This document shows, one piece after another, positions 8,343 through 16,996 of a stretch of 64,000 bases of DNA; positions within the stretch are counted from its first letter, which is position 1; each line of letters opens with the position of its first letter. The DNA lies in NCBI GenBank assembly GCA_900767415.1, contig CAAFYZ010000049.1, positions 1 through 64,000 of the forward strand. The letters are read 5' to 3'. This DNA comes from Clostridia bacterium (GTDB lineage Bacteria; Bacillota; Clostridia; Oscillospirales; CAG-272). The translations under genes were made by a program, and so were the position numbers. The notes beneath the pieces are model-generated. The model saw only the letters and a list, made by a program, of their open reading frames with translations. It was not told the origin of the DNA and did no database searches.

Positions 8343-10493
8343 TCAGGAAATGGTATCGTGAGAGGTCTGCATCCGCTCCGAGAGGCGGGCGGCAAGGGCT
8401 TCGTCTTCCGGAGAGGAGAGTGCAGGATCGGAGAGCAGCAACTCTTTTGCGGCGGAAAACGCCTCGGTGAAAAGAGAACTGTCACCCGAAAGATTGGCGA
8501 ATCGGAAAGAAAAACCTCCGCTCTGCCTGAAATTATCAGAAGAATCCGAAGAAAAGAAGTCTCCGGGTCCGCGCAGGATCAGGTCTTTTTCCGCAATGGC
8601 AAAACCGTCATAGGTCGTGCGCATGGTTTCGAGCCGTTCTCTCGCAATTTCTCCTTTGCTGTCGGAGACGAGGACACAATAGGATTTTCTTTTTCCTCTG
8701 CCGACTCTGCCGCGCAACTGATGGAGCTGGGAGAGTCCGAAACGTTCGGCATTCTCGACGATCATCAAAGAGGCGTTCGGCACGTTGACGCCGACCTCGA
8801 TAACGGTCGTGGAGACGAGAACGGAAATCTCGCCCCGCGAAAAGCGGAACATGATCCCGTCTTTTTCCGACGGACGCATTTTTCCGTGAAGAGTCTCTAT
8901 CGTCAGGTCGGGAAGTGCCTTTTTCAGATCGGCGGTGTATTCTACGACGTTTTTGAGATGAAGATCCCGCTCGTGTACCATACCGCCGTCCAGTCTCTCC
9001 ATGCGAAAAGCATCTTCCCCTTCTTCCGACGGCTCGATCGACGGACAGACGATATAGCACTGACCGCCGTCGCTGACCTGCGCACGAATAAAAGCATTCA
9101 GCCGTTCCCGATAACTTTCGTCGACGACGAAAGTATCGACGCGCTGTCTGCCTTTCGGCAGTTCCGTAATCCGCGAGACATCGAGGTCTCCGTACATGGC
9201 AAGAGCGAGGGTGCGGGGAATGGGGGTCGCACTCATAACCAAGAGGTGAGGCGCCTCCGATTTTTCTCTCAGCGCGGCACGCTGAAGGACGCCGAAGCGG
9301 TGTTGCTCGTCGGTGACGACAAGACCGAGGGCGGAAAAGTTCAGCTTGTCCGAGAGGAGGGCGTGCGTACCGATGATCAGAGCGGCACTGCCGTCCGATG
9401 CCGCCGCGTAGATCCGCTTTTTTTCTTTCGCTCCGGTAGAACCGAGAAGAAGTTCGACGGAAAATCCGAGTTTTCCGAAGAGGGGGGCAAGATCCTCGGC
9501 GTGCTGGCGTGCGAGGATCTCCGTCGGTGCCATAAACGCCGCCTGATACCCGGCTTTCAGACAGAAATAGACGGCGAGGGCGGCGCAGACCGTCTTGCCG
9601 GATCCGACGTCGCCGACAAGAATCCTTGCCATCGGCGGGGTGATCCCGCTCTGTGTCTTTTTCGTCAGGTCGCGGTAAATATCGTTGACCGCCGCCTTTT
9701 GCGAAGAGGTCAGCTCATAAGGCAAAAGAGCGAGAAACGGTTCGACGCGACAGGGCGGGAAGGTGATGCCGATGCGCGTCGTCCTCTCGCTCGCGGCACG
9801 GGAAATCCCGAGTGCGAAGAGGAACATCTCGTCAAAGGCAAGACGGCGGACGGCACGCGCCAGTGCCTCCTGCGTCGTCGGAAAATGCGCGTTTTCCACG
9901 GCGTAAGTCAAAGTCGCGAGAGAGTGGGAAAGACGCACGTCCTCGGGGAGAAAATCAACGAAGGAGGGAAGCAGTTTATCGAAAGCGGAACGGACGAGAG
10001 AGGCGAGAATCTTGGAGGAGATCCCGGCGGTCAGGGAATAAATCGGTACAAAGTCGGGCAGGGGAACGCTTTCGAGATACGGCTCGTATTTCGGATTAAC
10101 GAGCTGTGCCGTCCGCTTCTGATAGGTAAGAGTGCCGTAAAAACGGAACACGGAGCCGGTATGAAAAACGTCCTTGACATAAGGGGCGTTGAAAAAGACG
10201 ACGGAGACGGAACCGCTCTCGTCGAATGCGCGGAACTTGGCGACGGTAAGCCCGCGACGGATCATGCGGACGGAAACCTCGGTCGCCACGGTAAGAAGAA
10301 ATGCCGTCGGCGTATCCGTCGGTGCCGTACCGAGGAGACGGATATCGCCCCGCTTTTCGTATGCGCGGGGGTAATAGGTGACAAGATCGCCGAGGGTGCG
10401 GATCCCGAGCTTTGCCAAAAGTTCTGCCCGTCGCTCTCCGACGCCGTCGAGTGCTTTCACCGAAGTTGCCGCGGTAAAAACGGTTTCTTTCAT
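8343..10493 (-). CDS. recG: ATP-dependent DNA helicase RecG
   Basis: 716 residues, slightly longer than usual. Helix-hairpin-helix-like N-terminus (ALDGVGERRAELLAKLGI), OB-type wedge domain, Walker A VGDVGSGKTVCA, motif II DEQHRFG (normal for RecG), motif III SATPIPRTLAL, motif VI QLRGRVGR, and the C-terminal TRG region. RecG reverses stalled forks and branch-migrates Holliday junctions. AAGGAGG lies 5 nt before ATG 10493. Promoter at 10528-10556; followed directly by rarA. Confidence 0.97.
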   Translation of the reverse strand: MKETVFTAATSVKALDGVGERRAELLAKLGIRTLGDLVTYYPRAYEKRGDIRLLGTAPTDTPTAFLLTVATEVSVRMIRRGLTVAKFRAFDESGSVSVVFFNAPYVKDVFHTGSVFRFYGTLTYQKRTAQLVNPKYEPYLESVPLPDFVPIYSLTAGISSKILASLVRSAFDKLLPSFVDFLPEDVRLSHSLATLTYAVENAHFPTTQEALARAVRRLAFDEMFLFALGISRAASERTTRIGITFPPCRVEPFLALLPYELTSSQKAAVNDIYRDLTKKTQSGITPPMARILVGDVGSGKTVCAALAVYFCLKAGYQAAFMAPTEILARQHAEDLAPLFGKLGFSVELLLGSTGAKEKKRIYAAASDGSAALIIGTHALLSDKLNFSALGLVVTDEQHRFGVLQRAALREKSEAPHLLVMSATPIPRTLALAMYGDLDVSRITELPKGRQRVDTFVVDESYRERLNAFIRAQVSDGGQCYIVCPSIEPSEEGEDAFRMERLDGGMVHERDLHLKNVVEYTADLKKALPDLTIETLHGKMRPSEKDGIMFRFSRGEISVLVSTTVIEVGVNVPNASLMIVENAERFGLSQLHQLRGRVGRGKRKSYCVLVSDSKGEIARERLETMRTTYDGFAIAEKDLILRGPGDFFSSDSSDNFRQSGGFSFRFANLSGDSSLFTEAFSAAKELLLSDPALSSPEDEALAARLSERMQTSHDTIS

Positions 10494-10527
10494 ATCTGCC
10501 TCCTTCCGATTGTTTGGTATGAATAGT

Positions 10528-10556
10528 ATTGTACATCATTTTCGCCCGCTTTGCAA
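10528..10556 (-). promoter_or_regulatory. Sigma-A promoter of recG-rarA
   Basis: -35 TTGCAA (10551-10556), 17 bp, -10 TACAAT (10528-10533) on the minus strand. Confidence 0.8.
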
Positions 10557-10625
10557 TAAAATTTTGTAAATTTCGCGGATTTTCATGAATTTACACTTCG
10601 TTATCAAAAATTTTCTGCTTTTTCC

Positions 10626-10654
10626 TTTACAAATAATTAAAAATATGATATAAT
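10626..10654 (+). promoter_or_regulatory. Sigma-A promoter of the yybS-gdpP-rplI-dnaB operon
   Basis: -35 TTTACA (10626-10631), 17 bp, -10 TATAAT (10649-10654), divergent from the recG promoter. Confidence 0.85.
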
Positions 10655-10686
10655 AATTCAATCCAAACTTCAGAAAGGCGGTCGCC

Positions 10687-11664
10687 ATGCAACCGGAACT
10701 CAAACCGTCGGTAAATCCGAAAAATTTTTGTTTTCTCTTCGCCGCACTCACGGCGATCTTCTCTCTTCTCGTTTTCTTCGCGTCGGATATTTTTCTTCCG
10801 TTTGCGGCGGCACTCTATGCCATCCTTTTTCTCTATGAAAAAAAGAAAATTTTCTCGCTTGTTCTCCCCGTTCTCTGTATCGGCATATCGGCGTTTTTCG
10901 GATATTCCGCGGTGCTTTGCGCGGCGTTCGTTTTTCTGATCGGCGCGACGGTCGCACAGCTTTACAGAGTCGGTCTCGGGAAGGCGGAATCCGTGCTCTG
11001 CGTAACGCTTTTATACGCTCTCTATATTCTCTTGCTGTTATACACCGCCTCCGCCGTCCGGATCGGGGATTTGTCCCTCGACGCGGTGTTTGCCTATTAT
11101 GCCGAAACGGTAGAAACATACAAAGCGGAATTTATCAAAACGGCAACTTCGATTGCCACGACGCTGCCGGACGGTACGTCGGTGTTCTCACTGACGCCCG
11201 AAGAGGCGGAGGCACTCTTCCTGTCCGTCTCCCGCCTGTCGGTTGCCGTCGGCGTGATCGTTGCGTTCTTCTTCTGCGGTCTTTCTTACAAGCTCTTCAC
11301 GGCGGTGATCCGCCGTGCGGATGCCGATCCGTCGCGGGTGCGCCGTTTCGTCTTTTCGCCGCCCGTGCCCTTCGCTTATTTTTACGTTTTGCTTTTCTTT
11401 CTCTCTCTTTTTCTTTCCAATGCGGAGAGTACTTTCGCCGTCGCGTTAAACAATCTTTTCTATATATTCCTCGCGGTGTTCGCGTATGTCGGTTTCAAAT
11501 TCGCGATCTTTCTTTTGCACAGGATGCGCCATCGCGGATTCGGGATTGTGATTTTTGTATTTTTCTGCCTGTTCGGCGGTGTGATCGCCGTGGAAGTTTT
11601 TTCCTTCCTCGGTGTCTTCTATACGGTGATGAGCCGCAGAGAACCGCCCGTAAAGAACGACTGA
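10687..11664 (+). CDS. YybS-type integral membrane protein (DUF2232 family)
   Basis: 325 residues, about eight hydrophobic helices. Identified partly by position: in many Firmicutes a DUF2232 protein (YybS) precedes gdpP, rplI and dnaB, exactly the order here. The C-terminal stretch ending GVFYTVMSRREP fits the family. Function is unknown; the fold resembles membrane transport or S-component-like proteins. AAAGG lies 8 nt before ATG 10687. The gap to gdpP is 22 bp. Confidence 0.8.
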   Translation: MQPELKPSVNPKNFCFLFAALTAIFSLLVFFASDIFLPFAAALYAILFLYEKKKIFSLVLPVLCIGISAFFGYSAVLCAAFVFLIGATVAQLYRVGLGKAESVLCVTLLYALYILLLLYTASAVRIGDLSLDAVFAYYAETVETYKAEFIKTATSIATTLPDGTSVFSLTPEEAEALFLSVSRLSVAVGVIVAFFFCGLSYKLFTAVIRRADADPSRVRRFVFSPPVPFAYFYVLLFFLSLFLSNAESTFAVALNNLFYIFLAVFAYVGFKFAIFLLHRMRHRGFGIVIFVFFCLFGGVIAVEVFSFLGVFYTVMSRREPPVKND

Positions 11665-11686
11665 CAGATCTGAAGGAGGTCAGGTT

Positions 11687-13681
11687 ATGAACAATGAGAC
11701 ACCTCAGGGCGATTTTTCCTCCCTCTCGCGGACGGAACTCACCCTCGCGGTATTTCTCGGATGCTTTCAAATGCTCCTGCTCGCCATTCTGACGGCGCTC
11801 AGCGATGTACCGCTTTATTTTTCCGCTCCGGTTGCCGTGGGACTGTATCTTGTCGAGATCGCGCTGATCGGTTTTCGCAAGAAGATTTCCGCCCGCGTCG
11901 CTCCCGACGAAGGAATCGCAAAACTGCTCGAAGAACGGGGAATTACCGTTCTCAAAAACACGCATTATCCCGTTTTTGTATCCGACGGGGGCGAGCGGAT
12001 TCTCTGGTATAACGACGCCGCCCGCAATCTTTTGCCTGCCGACGAGAATTATATTTCTCATGCGCTCTCCGAGCTGATTACGCCGCAGACTGCCGACGGC
12101 GCGACGGAAGATACCACGCAGTTTGTCACCTTCGGCGGACGGCTCTATCAGGCGGAGACGTTCCGCGTGGGAGAAGAGTTGCCGCTTCTGATCCTCATGC
12201 TCTCGGACGCTACTCTGCTTTCCGAAGCGGAGAAGAAATATAACGACGAGCGTGTTGCCGTCGCTTATATTGCGATCGACAACGTGGAAGACATTCTTCA
12301 ATACGTCCACGAAAAGTTCAAGGATGCCGTTGCGGCGGTGGACGACCGCTTGAAAAAATGGGCGCAGGAACTCCACGGCGTCATCAAGTCCTACGAAAAC
12401 GACAAGTATATCATGTTCTTCGAGTCGAAGTATCTCGACCGCCTGATCGAAAACCGATTCGATATTCTGGACGAGATCCGCGACACCCGTCTCGGTGACG
12501 GCGTTTCGATCACCGTCTCCATCGGTGTCTCGCGCATCCCGGGAACGCTCGCAGACAGAGAGACGGCGGCGAGAGAAGCAATCGATCTCGCGCTTCAGAG
12601 AGGCGGCGACCAGGCGGTCTACAAGTCCGAAGAGGGGATCGTCTACTACGGCGGAAGAACCAAATCCGTGTATAAACGCTCGAACGTACGTTCCCGCACC
12701 TTTACCAATCAGCTCGTTGCCATGATGGCGCGTGCCGACAATGTCATCATCATGGGGCACCGGTACGGCGACTTCGATTCTTTCGGCGCGTCCGTCGGAC
12801 TCGCGAGACTCTCGGCACTCTGCGGTACGAAGACGAACATCGCCATCGATATGCGGGATAAAAACCTCGATGCCTGCATCCGTATGATGCAGGAGCAGCC
12901 CTCGTATGCGCAGACCTTCGTCGACAACGCGGAGGGACTTGACCTCGTCACGCCCGATACGCTCCTGATCATCGTCGACGTCAATACGCTGGAACGCTCG
13001 CAGTTCCCGGATATCGCCGCAAAGGTCGGGACGATCGCCGTGGTTGACCACCACAGAAAAGTGGACAGGTTCCCGGAGGCGGTAAAACTCGCCTATGTCG
13101 AACCTTCCGCATCCAGTGCGTGCGAGCTTGTCACCGAGATGATACAGAACGCCATCAACTCGCAGGATCTGTTAAAAGAAGAAGCCGATATTCTTCTTTC
13201 CGGCATTCTGCTCGATACCAAACAGTTCACAAGAAATACGGGAATCCGCACGTTCGGCGCGGCACAGTACCTGCGCGGTGCCGGTGCCAGTCCGACCGAC
13301 GTGTACGCACTCTTCAAGACCGATCCGCAGGATCTGTCGAAAGAATCGCGGTTCCATACCAATATTACGATCTACCGCGGGAATATCGCAATCTCCGCCT
13401 GTGACGGAGAGACGGACGAAAGTTACCGTGTCATTGCGTCCAAAGCGGCGGATAAAATGCTGACGCTCCGCGGGATCGAAGCGGCGTTTACGCTGGTTCG
13501 CATCGGCGACCAGATTCACATCTCCGGCAGATCGAACGGTAAGATCAACGTACAGTTGATTCTTGAAAAACTGAACGGCGGCGGTCACTTTGACGTGGCG
13601 GGAGCGCAGGTGGTATCTTCCTCGGTGCTCTCCGTCCTCGAGACGCTGAAATCCGCCATCGATGATTATCTCGAAAACTGA
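11687..13681 (+). CDS. gdpP: Cyclic-di-AMP phosphodiesterase GdpP
   Basis: 664 residues with the full GdpP layout: two N-terminal transmembrane helices (about 20-65), a PAS domain, a degenerate GGDEF domain (about 170-300) and a C-terminal DHH/DHHA1 phosphodiesterase. Catalytic motifs are GHRYGDFDSFG near residue 357 and AVVDHH near 452; the DHHA1 GGGHFDVAGAQ is close to the end. It hydrolyses c-di-AMP to pApA and controls cell-wall and potassium homeostasis. AAGGAGG 7 nt before ATG 11687. Its last codons are 22 bp before the rplI start. Confidence 0.96.
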   Translation: MNNETPQGDFSSLSRTELTLAVFLGCFQMLLLAILTALSDVPLYFSAPVAVGLYLVEIALIGFRKKISARVAPDEGIAKLLEERGITVLKNTHYPVFVSDGGERILWYNDAARNLLPADENYISHALSELITPQTADGATEDTTQFVTFGGRLYQAETFRVGEELPLLILMLSDATLLSEAEKKYNDERVAVAYIAIDNVEDILQYVHEKFKDAVAAVDDRLKKWAQELHGVIKSYENDKYIMFFESKYLDRLIENRFDILDEIRDTRLGDGVSITVSIGVSRIPGTLADRETAAREAIDLALQRGGDQAVYKSEEGIVYYGGRTKSVYKRSNVRSRTFTNQLVAMMARADNVIIMGHRYGDFDSFGASVGLARLSALCGTKTNIAIDMRDKNLDACIRMMQEQPSYAQTFVDNAEGLDLVTPDTLLIIVDVNTLERSQFPDIAAKVGTIAVVDHHRKVDRFPEAVKLAYVEPSASSACELVTEMIQNAINSQDLLKEEADILLSGILLDTKQFTRNTGIRTFGAAQYLRGAGASPTDVYALFKTDPQDLSKESRFHTNITIYRGNIAISACDGETDESYRVIASKAADKMLTLRGIEAAFTLVRIGDQIHISGRSNGKINVQLILEKLNGGGHFDVAGAQVVSSSVLSVLETLKSAIDDYLEN

Positions 13682-13703
13682 CAAAACGAAAGGAAAAACA
13701 ATC

Positions 13704-14150
13704 ATGAAAGTTATTTTGCTTTGCGACGTCAAAGGACAGGGAAAGAAGGACCAGATCGTCAACGTATCGGACGGTTATGCGAGAAACTTTCTGTTTCCGC
13801 AAAAGAAGGCGGTTCCCGCCGATGCGAAATCGACGAGTGTGTTGAAGAGCAAGGAAGAATCCCGCCTTTTCCGTGAAGAAGAGGAGAGAAAAGCCGCCCG
13901 TGCCCTTGCCGAACGGGTGAAGGACACCGTCGTGACCGTTCGCATAGGGCACGGTGCCGACGGCAGACTGTACGGCTCCGTCACGGGAAAAGATATCGCC
14001 GAAGAGTTGGCGAAGACGCTCGGTACGGAGATCGACAAGCGGAAGATCGTCGTAAAAGAGAGCATCCGCGCATACGGAAACTATGCGGCGGAACTCAAAA
14101 TTCTCGCAGACATTACGGCGCCCTTCGTCGTTTCGGTCAAGGAATCATAA
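13704..14150 (+). CDS. rplI: 50S ribosomal protein L9
   Basis: 148 residues, normal length. The N-terminal MKVILLCDVKGQGKKDQIVN and GYARNFLFPQKKAV are the L9 signature. The long central helix and C-terminal domain follow. Start ATG 13704 has AAAGGA upstream and matches the conserved N-terminus; an earlier in-frame ATG at 13662 lies inside gdpP and is rejected. 15 bp upstream of dnaB. Confidence 0.97.
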   Translation: MKVILLCDVKGQGKKDQIVNVSDGYARNFLFPQKKAVPADAKSTSVLKSKEESRLFREEEERKAARALAERVKDTVVTVRIGHGADGRLYGSVTGKDIAEELAKTLGTEIDKRKIVVKESIRAYGNYAAELKILADITAPFVVSVKES

Positions 14151-14165
14151 AGCAGGAGCAATCCG

Positions 14166-15530
14166 ATGGATATCAAACAGATGCCGGTCTCCGTGGAAGC
14201 GGAGCAGGCGCTTCTCGGCTCGATCATCATCAAGCCGGAGGCATTTGACAAAATCGGCGGCATCATCAGCCCCGAAGATTTTTACCTTCCCGAGCATCGG
14301 CATATCTATGCCGCGATCGTGAAGATGTTTATGCAAAGCAAGGTGATCGATCCCGTCACGCTGGTCAATGCACTGGTGGAACAGGGAGATCGCGACGAGG
14401 CGGGAGGCATCCAGTATATCTCCCTCATCTCGCAATCGGTTCCTTCCGCATCCAATATCAAAGATTATGCGCGCATCGTCAAGGATAAGTCCACGCTCCG
14501 CCGTCTGATCACCGTCTGCGACGAGATCAACACGGAGGCGTATGACGAGGCATCACCCGTGCGGGACATCGTGGACAATGCGGAGCAGAAAATCTTCGAT
14601 ATATCTCACAATAACGATAGCCGCGATTTTCGTCACATTCGCGATATTATGCAGAATGTGTATCAGGAACTGGAATTAAAATGCGAGCAGAAAAGTTCGC
14701 CTTCGGGAACGAAGACCGGATTTTCCGGGTTGGATCAGAAACTGATCGAGATGAGTGCCGGCGATTTTATCATCGTCGGTGCACGTCCGGGTATGGGAAA
14801 AACCTCGTTTGCGATGAATATTGCGGTAAACGTGGCAAAGAGCTCGCATAAATCAGTCTGTATCTTTTCACTCGAAATGTCGGGGGAACAGCTTGTCACC
14901 CGTATTCTTTCGAGTGAAGCCATGATCGAATCGACCAGTCTCCGTTCCGGGCAACTGAAACCGGAAGACTGGGATAACGTGGCGGGGGTGATCTCTTCAC
15001 TTTCCGGGTGCGATATTTATATCGACGACACCTCTGCCATCAGTGCGACCGATATGAAGGCGAAGTTGCGCAGAATCCCGAATCTCGGGCTTGTGGTAAT
15101 CGACTACATCGGTCTGATGCAGTCCACGACCTCAAGTGACAACCGCGCGGTGCAGGTCGGGGAAATCTCCCGCAATCTGAAAATTATGGCAAAGGATTTC
15201 GGAGTTCCGATCATCTGCTGTGCGCAGCTGAACCGCGGAACGGAGTCACGCAGTGCGGGAGACCGCCGTCCGACGCTTTCCGACCTCCGCGATTCCGGTT
15301 CTATCGAACAGGATGCTGACGTGGTTATGTTCCTCTACCGGGAAGAATACTACAAGGACATCGGTGCAAAATCGGACGGGGGAACCGACGATGCCGCGAA
15401 TACCGCCGAAGTCATCGTCGCCAAGAACCGCCACGGCGAGGTCGGTGTGGTCAAGATGGGTTGGGTCGGGCAGTTTACCAAATTCAGGACGCTGGAAGAT
15501 GAGAGCAAATACGGACAGCCGCCCCGCTGA
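14166..15530 (+). CDS. dnaB: Replicative DNA helicase DnaB (DnaC of Bacillus)
   Basis: 454 residues. N-terminal domain VEAEQALLGSIIIKPEAF binds primase. RecA-like domain with Walker A ARPGMGKTSFAMN near 205, SLEMSGEQL, Walker B LVVIDYIGLMQ, and the arginine-finger region SDLRDSGSIEQDADVVMFL. Hexameric helicase that opens the fork. GGAG 8 nt before the start. It overlaps the tilS start by about 30 bp, so the two are probably translationally coupled. Confidence 0.98.
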   Translation: MDIKQMPVSVEAEQALLGSIIIKPEAFDKIGGIISPEDFYLPEHRHIYAAIVKMFMQSKVIDPVTLVNALVEQGDRDEAGGIQYISLISQSVPSASNIKDYARIVKDKSTLRRLITVCDEINTEAYDEASPVRDIVDNAEQKIFDISHNNDSRDFRHIRDIMQNVYQELELKCEQKSSPSGTKTGFSGLDQKLIEMSAGDFIIVGARPGMGKTSFAMNIAVNVAKSSHKSVCIFSLEMSGEQLVTRILSSEAMIESTSLRSGQLKPEDWDNVAGVISSLSGCDIYIDDTSAISATDMKAKLRRIPNLGLVVIDYIGLMQSTTSSDNRAVQVGEISRNLKIMAKDFGVPIICCAQLNRGTESRSAGDRRPTLSDLRDSGSIEQDADVVMFLYREEYYKDIGAKSDGGTDDAANTAEVIVAKNRHGEVGVVKMGWVGQFTKFRTLEDESKYGQPPR

Positions 15531-16986
15531 CCGACTGTTCGGGACGGCGGCGGGAAAAGAAGTCTACCGTCTTGCAGAGGAAGCCATCGTCGAAAATAAA
15601 ATGACGGAAAAGATCCTCGCCGGGACGGCAATCGGCTTTTCCGGCGGTTCAGACTCCGTCATGCTGTTTTACGTTCTGCGGAAATTGCGGGAGGAAATCG
15701 GCGATTTTCCTCTTGCATTGATTCATGTCAACCATGAGATCCGCGGCGCGGAGGCGGAGGCGGACGAGCTGTTTTCCGAGCGGTTCGCCGAGCGGGAAGG
15801 CGTCCCGTTCTTCGCCGCCCGTGTGAACGTGCCAAGTCTTGCAAAGTCGTCGGGAAAAAGTCTGGAAACCGCCGCGAGGGATGCCAGATATTCGGAATTC
15901 AAGAAGTTAATATCGGGCAGAAACGAATATCGGACGATTGCGCTTGCACACAATGCGACGGACAATCTCGAAACCGTGATCTTCCGTATCCTGCGCGGTG
16001 CGGGGACACACGGCGGGATCGGGATTTTGCCTGTGCGGGACGAATATATCCGTCCGCTTTTGTACGTGCCGAAAGATCTGATTCTGCGGGCACTTTCGGA
16101 GGCGGAAATTCCGTATGTGACGGACAGTACGAACTTTGATACGGAAGTGACCCGCAATTTTATCCGATTGGAAATTCTCCCGAAATTTTCGGAAATTTGT
16201 GCGTCGCCCGAGGTATCGGCACGTCGCTTTTCGCAAAACCTAATGACGGACGATTCGTATCTTTCCGACGTTTGTACGCGGTTTCTCGCAAAATACCCGG
16301 ACGGGAAGATGCCGCCGTCGGAGCTCTCCGCACTTCATCCCGCGATTCTTGCGCGCGTGATTTCGTGCCGCAACAGGGAAGCGGGAGGAGAGGCGACGGA
16401 ACGCGTCCACACGGAAGAGGTCGAACGGTGTCTTGCACGAAAGAAACCGTTCCGCGTCGATCTGCCTGGAAAGACCTCTTTCGTCTTTGACGGGGAGAGT
16501 TGCCGTATACAAAAGAGGTCGGAAGATGACCTCCCCGAGATCCCGCTGGTCAAAGGGGAAAACGATCTCGGACGGTACGGGTTTTCCACGCTTTTTTCCG
16601 ACACGAAAGGCGCGTGTGTTTCTTTTTCAAATGTTTACAATTTTTCCACACAAGCGGACCTCGGGTCTGCTATAATACATGGTGAATTGCGTGTTCGTGC
16701 AAAATGCGACGGAGACGCGTACTTTTACGGCGGAATGACGCATAAACTGAAAAAGTTGCTTGCGTCGACAAAACTTTCGCCTGGGCGCAGAAGCAAAATC
16801 CCGGTGGTCGTCGATGACGTCGGGGTGGTCTGGGTTCCGGGTTTCGGCGTGAGAGATGACGGCAGAGGAGAGACGGGACCGTTTCTTGCATTTGCTTCCG
16901 TTTCGGAGGCGGGAGATCTCTTTCTTTCCAAAAGACAAAAAACGGTTGACACCCCGTCCGCCGAACGAAATGACAGAAAGGCATAG
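15499..16986 (+). CDS. tilS: tRNA(Ile)-lysidine synthase TilS
   Basis: 495 residues from ATG 15499, which overlaps the end of dnaB and has AGGA 9 nt upstream; an internal ATG at 15601 lacks a ribosome site. N-type PP-loop SGGSDS near residue 50, HVNHEIRG, the ALAHNATDNLETV signature and a C-terminal TilS substrate-binding domain (PGRRSKIPVVVDD). It converts C34 of tRNA-Ile(CAU) to lysidine so AUA is read as Ile; essential. Usually followed by hpt and ftsH; here hpt is absent and ftsH follows by 10 bp. Confidence 0.94.
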   Translation: MRANTDSRPADRLFGTAAGKEVYRLAEEAIVENKMTEKILAGTAIGFSGGSDSVMLFYVLRKLREEIGDFPLALIHVNHEIRGAEAEADELFSERFAEREGVPFFAARVNVPSLAKSSGKSLETAARDARYSEFKKLISGRNEYRTIALAHNATDNLETVIFRILRGAGTHGGIGILPVRDEYIRPLLYVPKDLILRALSEAEIPYVTDSTNFDTEVTRNFIRLEILPKFSEICASPEVSARRFSQNLMTDDSYLSDVCTRFLAKYPDGKMPPSELSALHPAILARVISCRNREAGGEATERVHTEEVERCLARKKPFRVDLPGKTSFVFDGESCRIQKRSEDDLPEIPLVKGENDLGRYGFSTLFSDTKGACVSFSNVYNFSTQADLGSAIIHGELRVRAKCDGDAYFYGGMTHKLKKLLASTKLSPGRRSKIPVVVDDVGVVWVPGFGVRDDGRGETGPFLAFASVSEAGDLFLSKRQKTVDTPSAERNDRKA

Positions 16987-16996
16987 GATAGTTTGA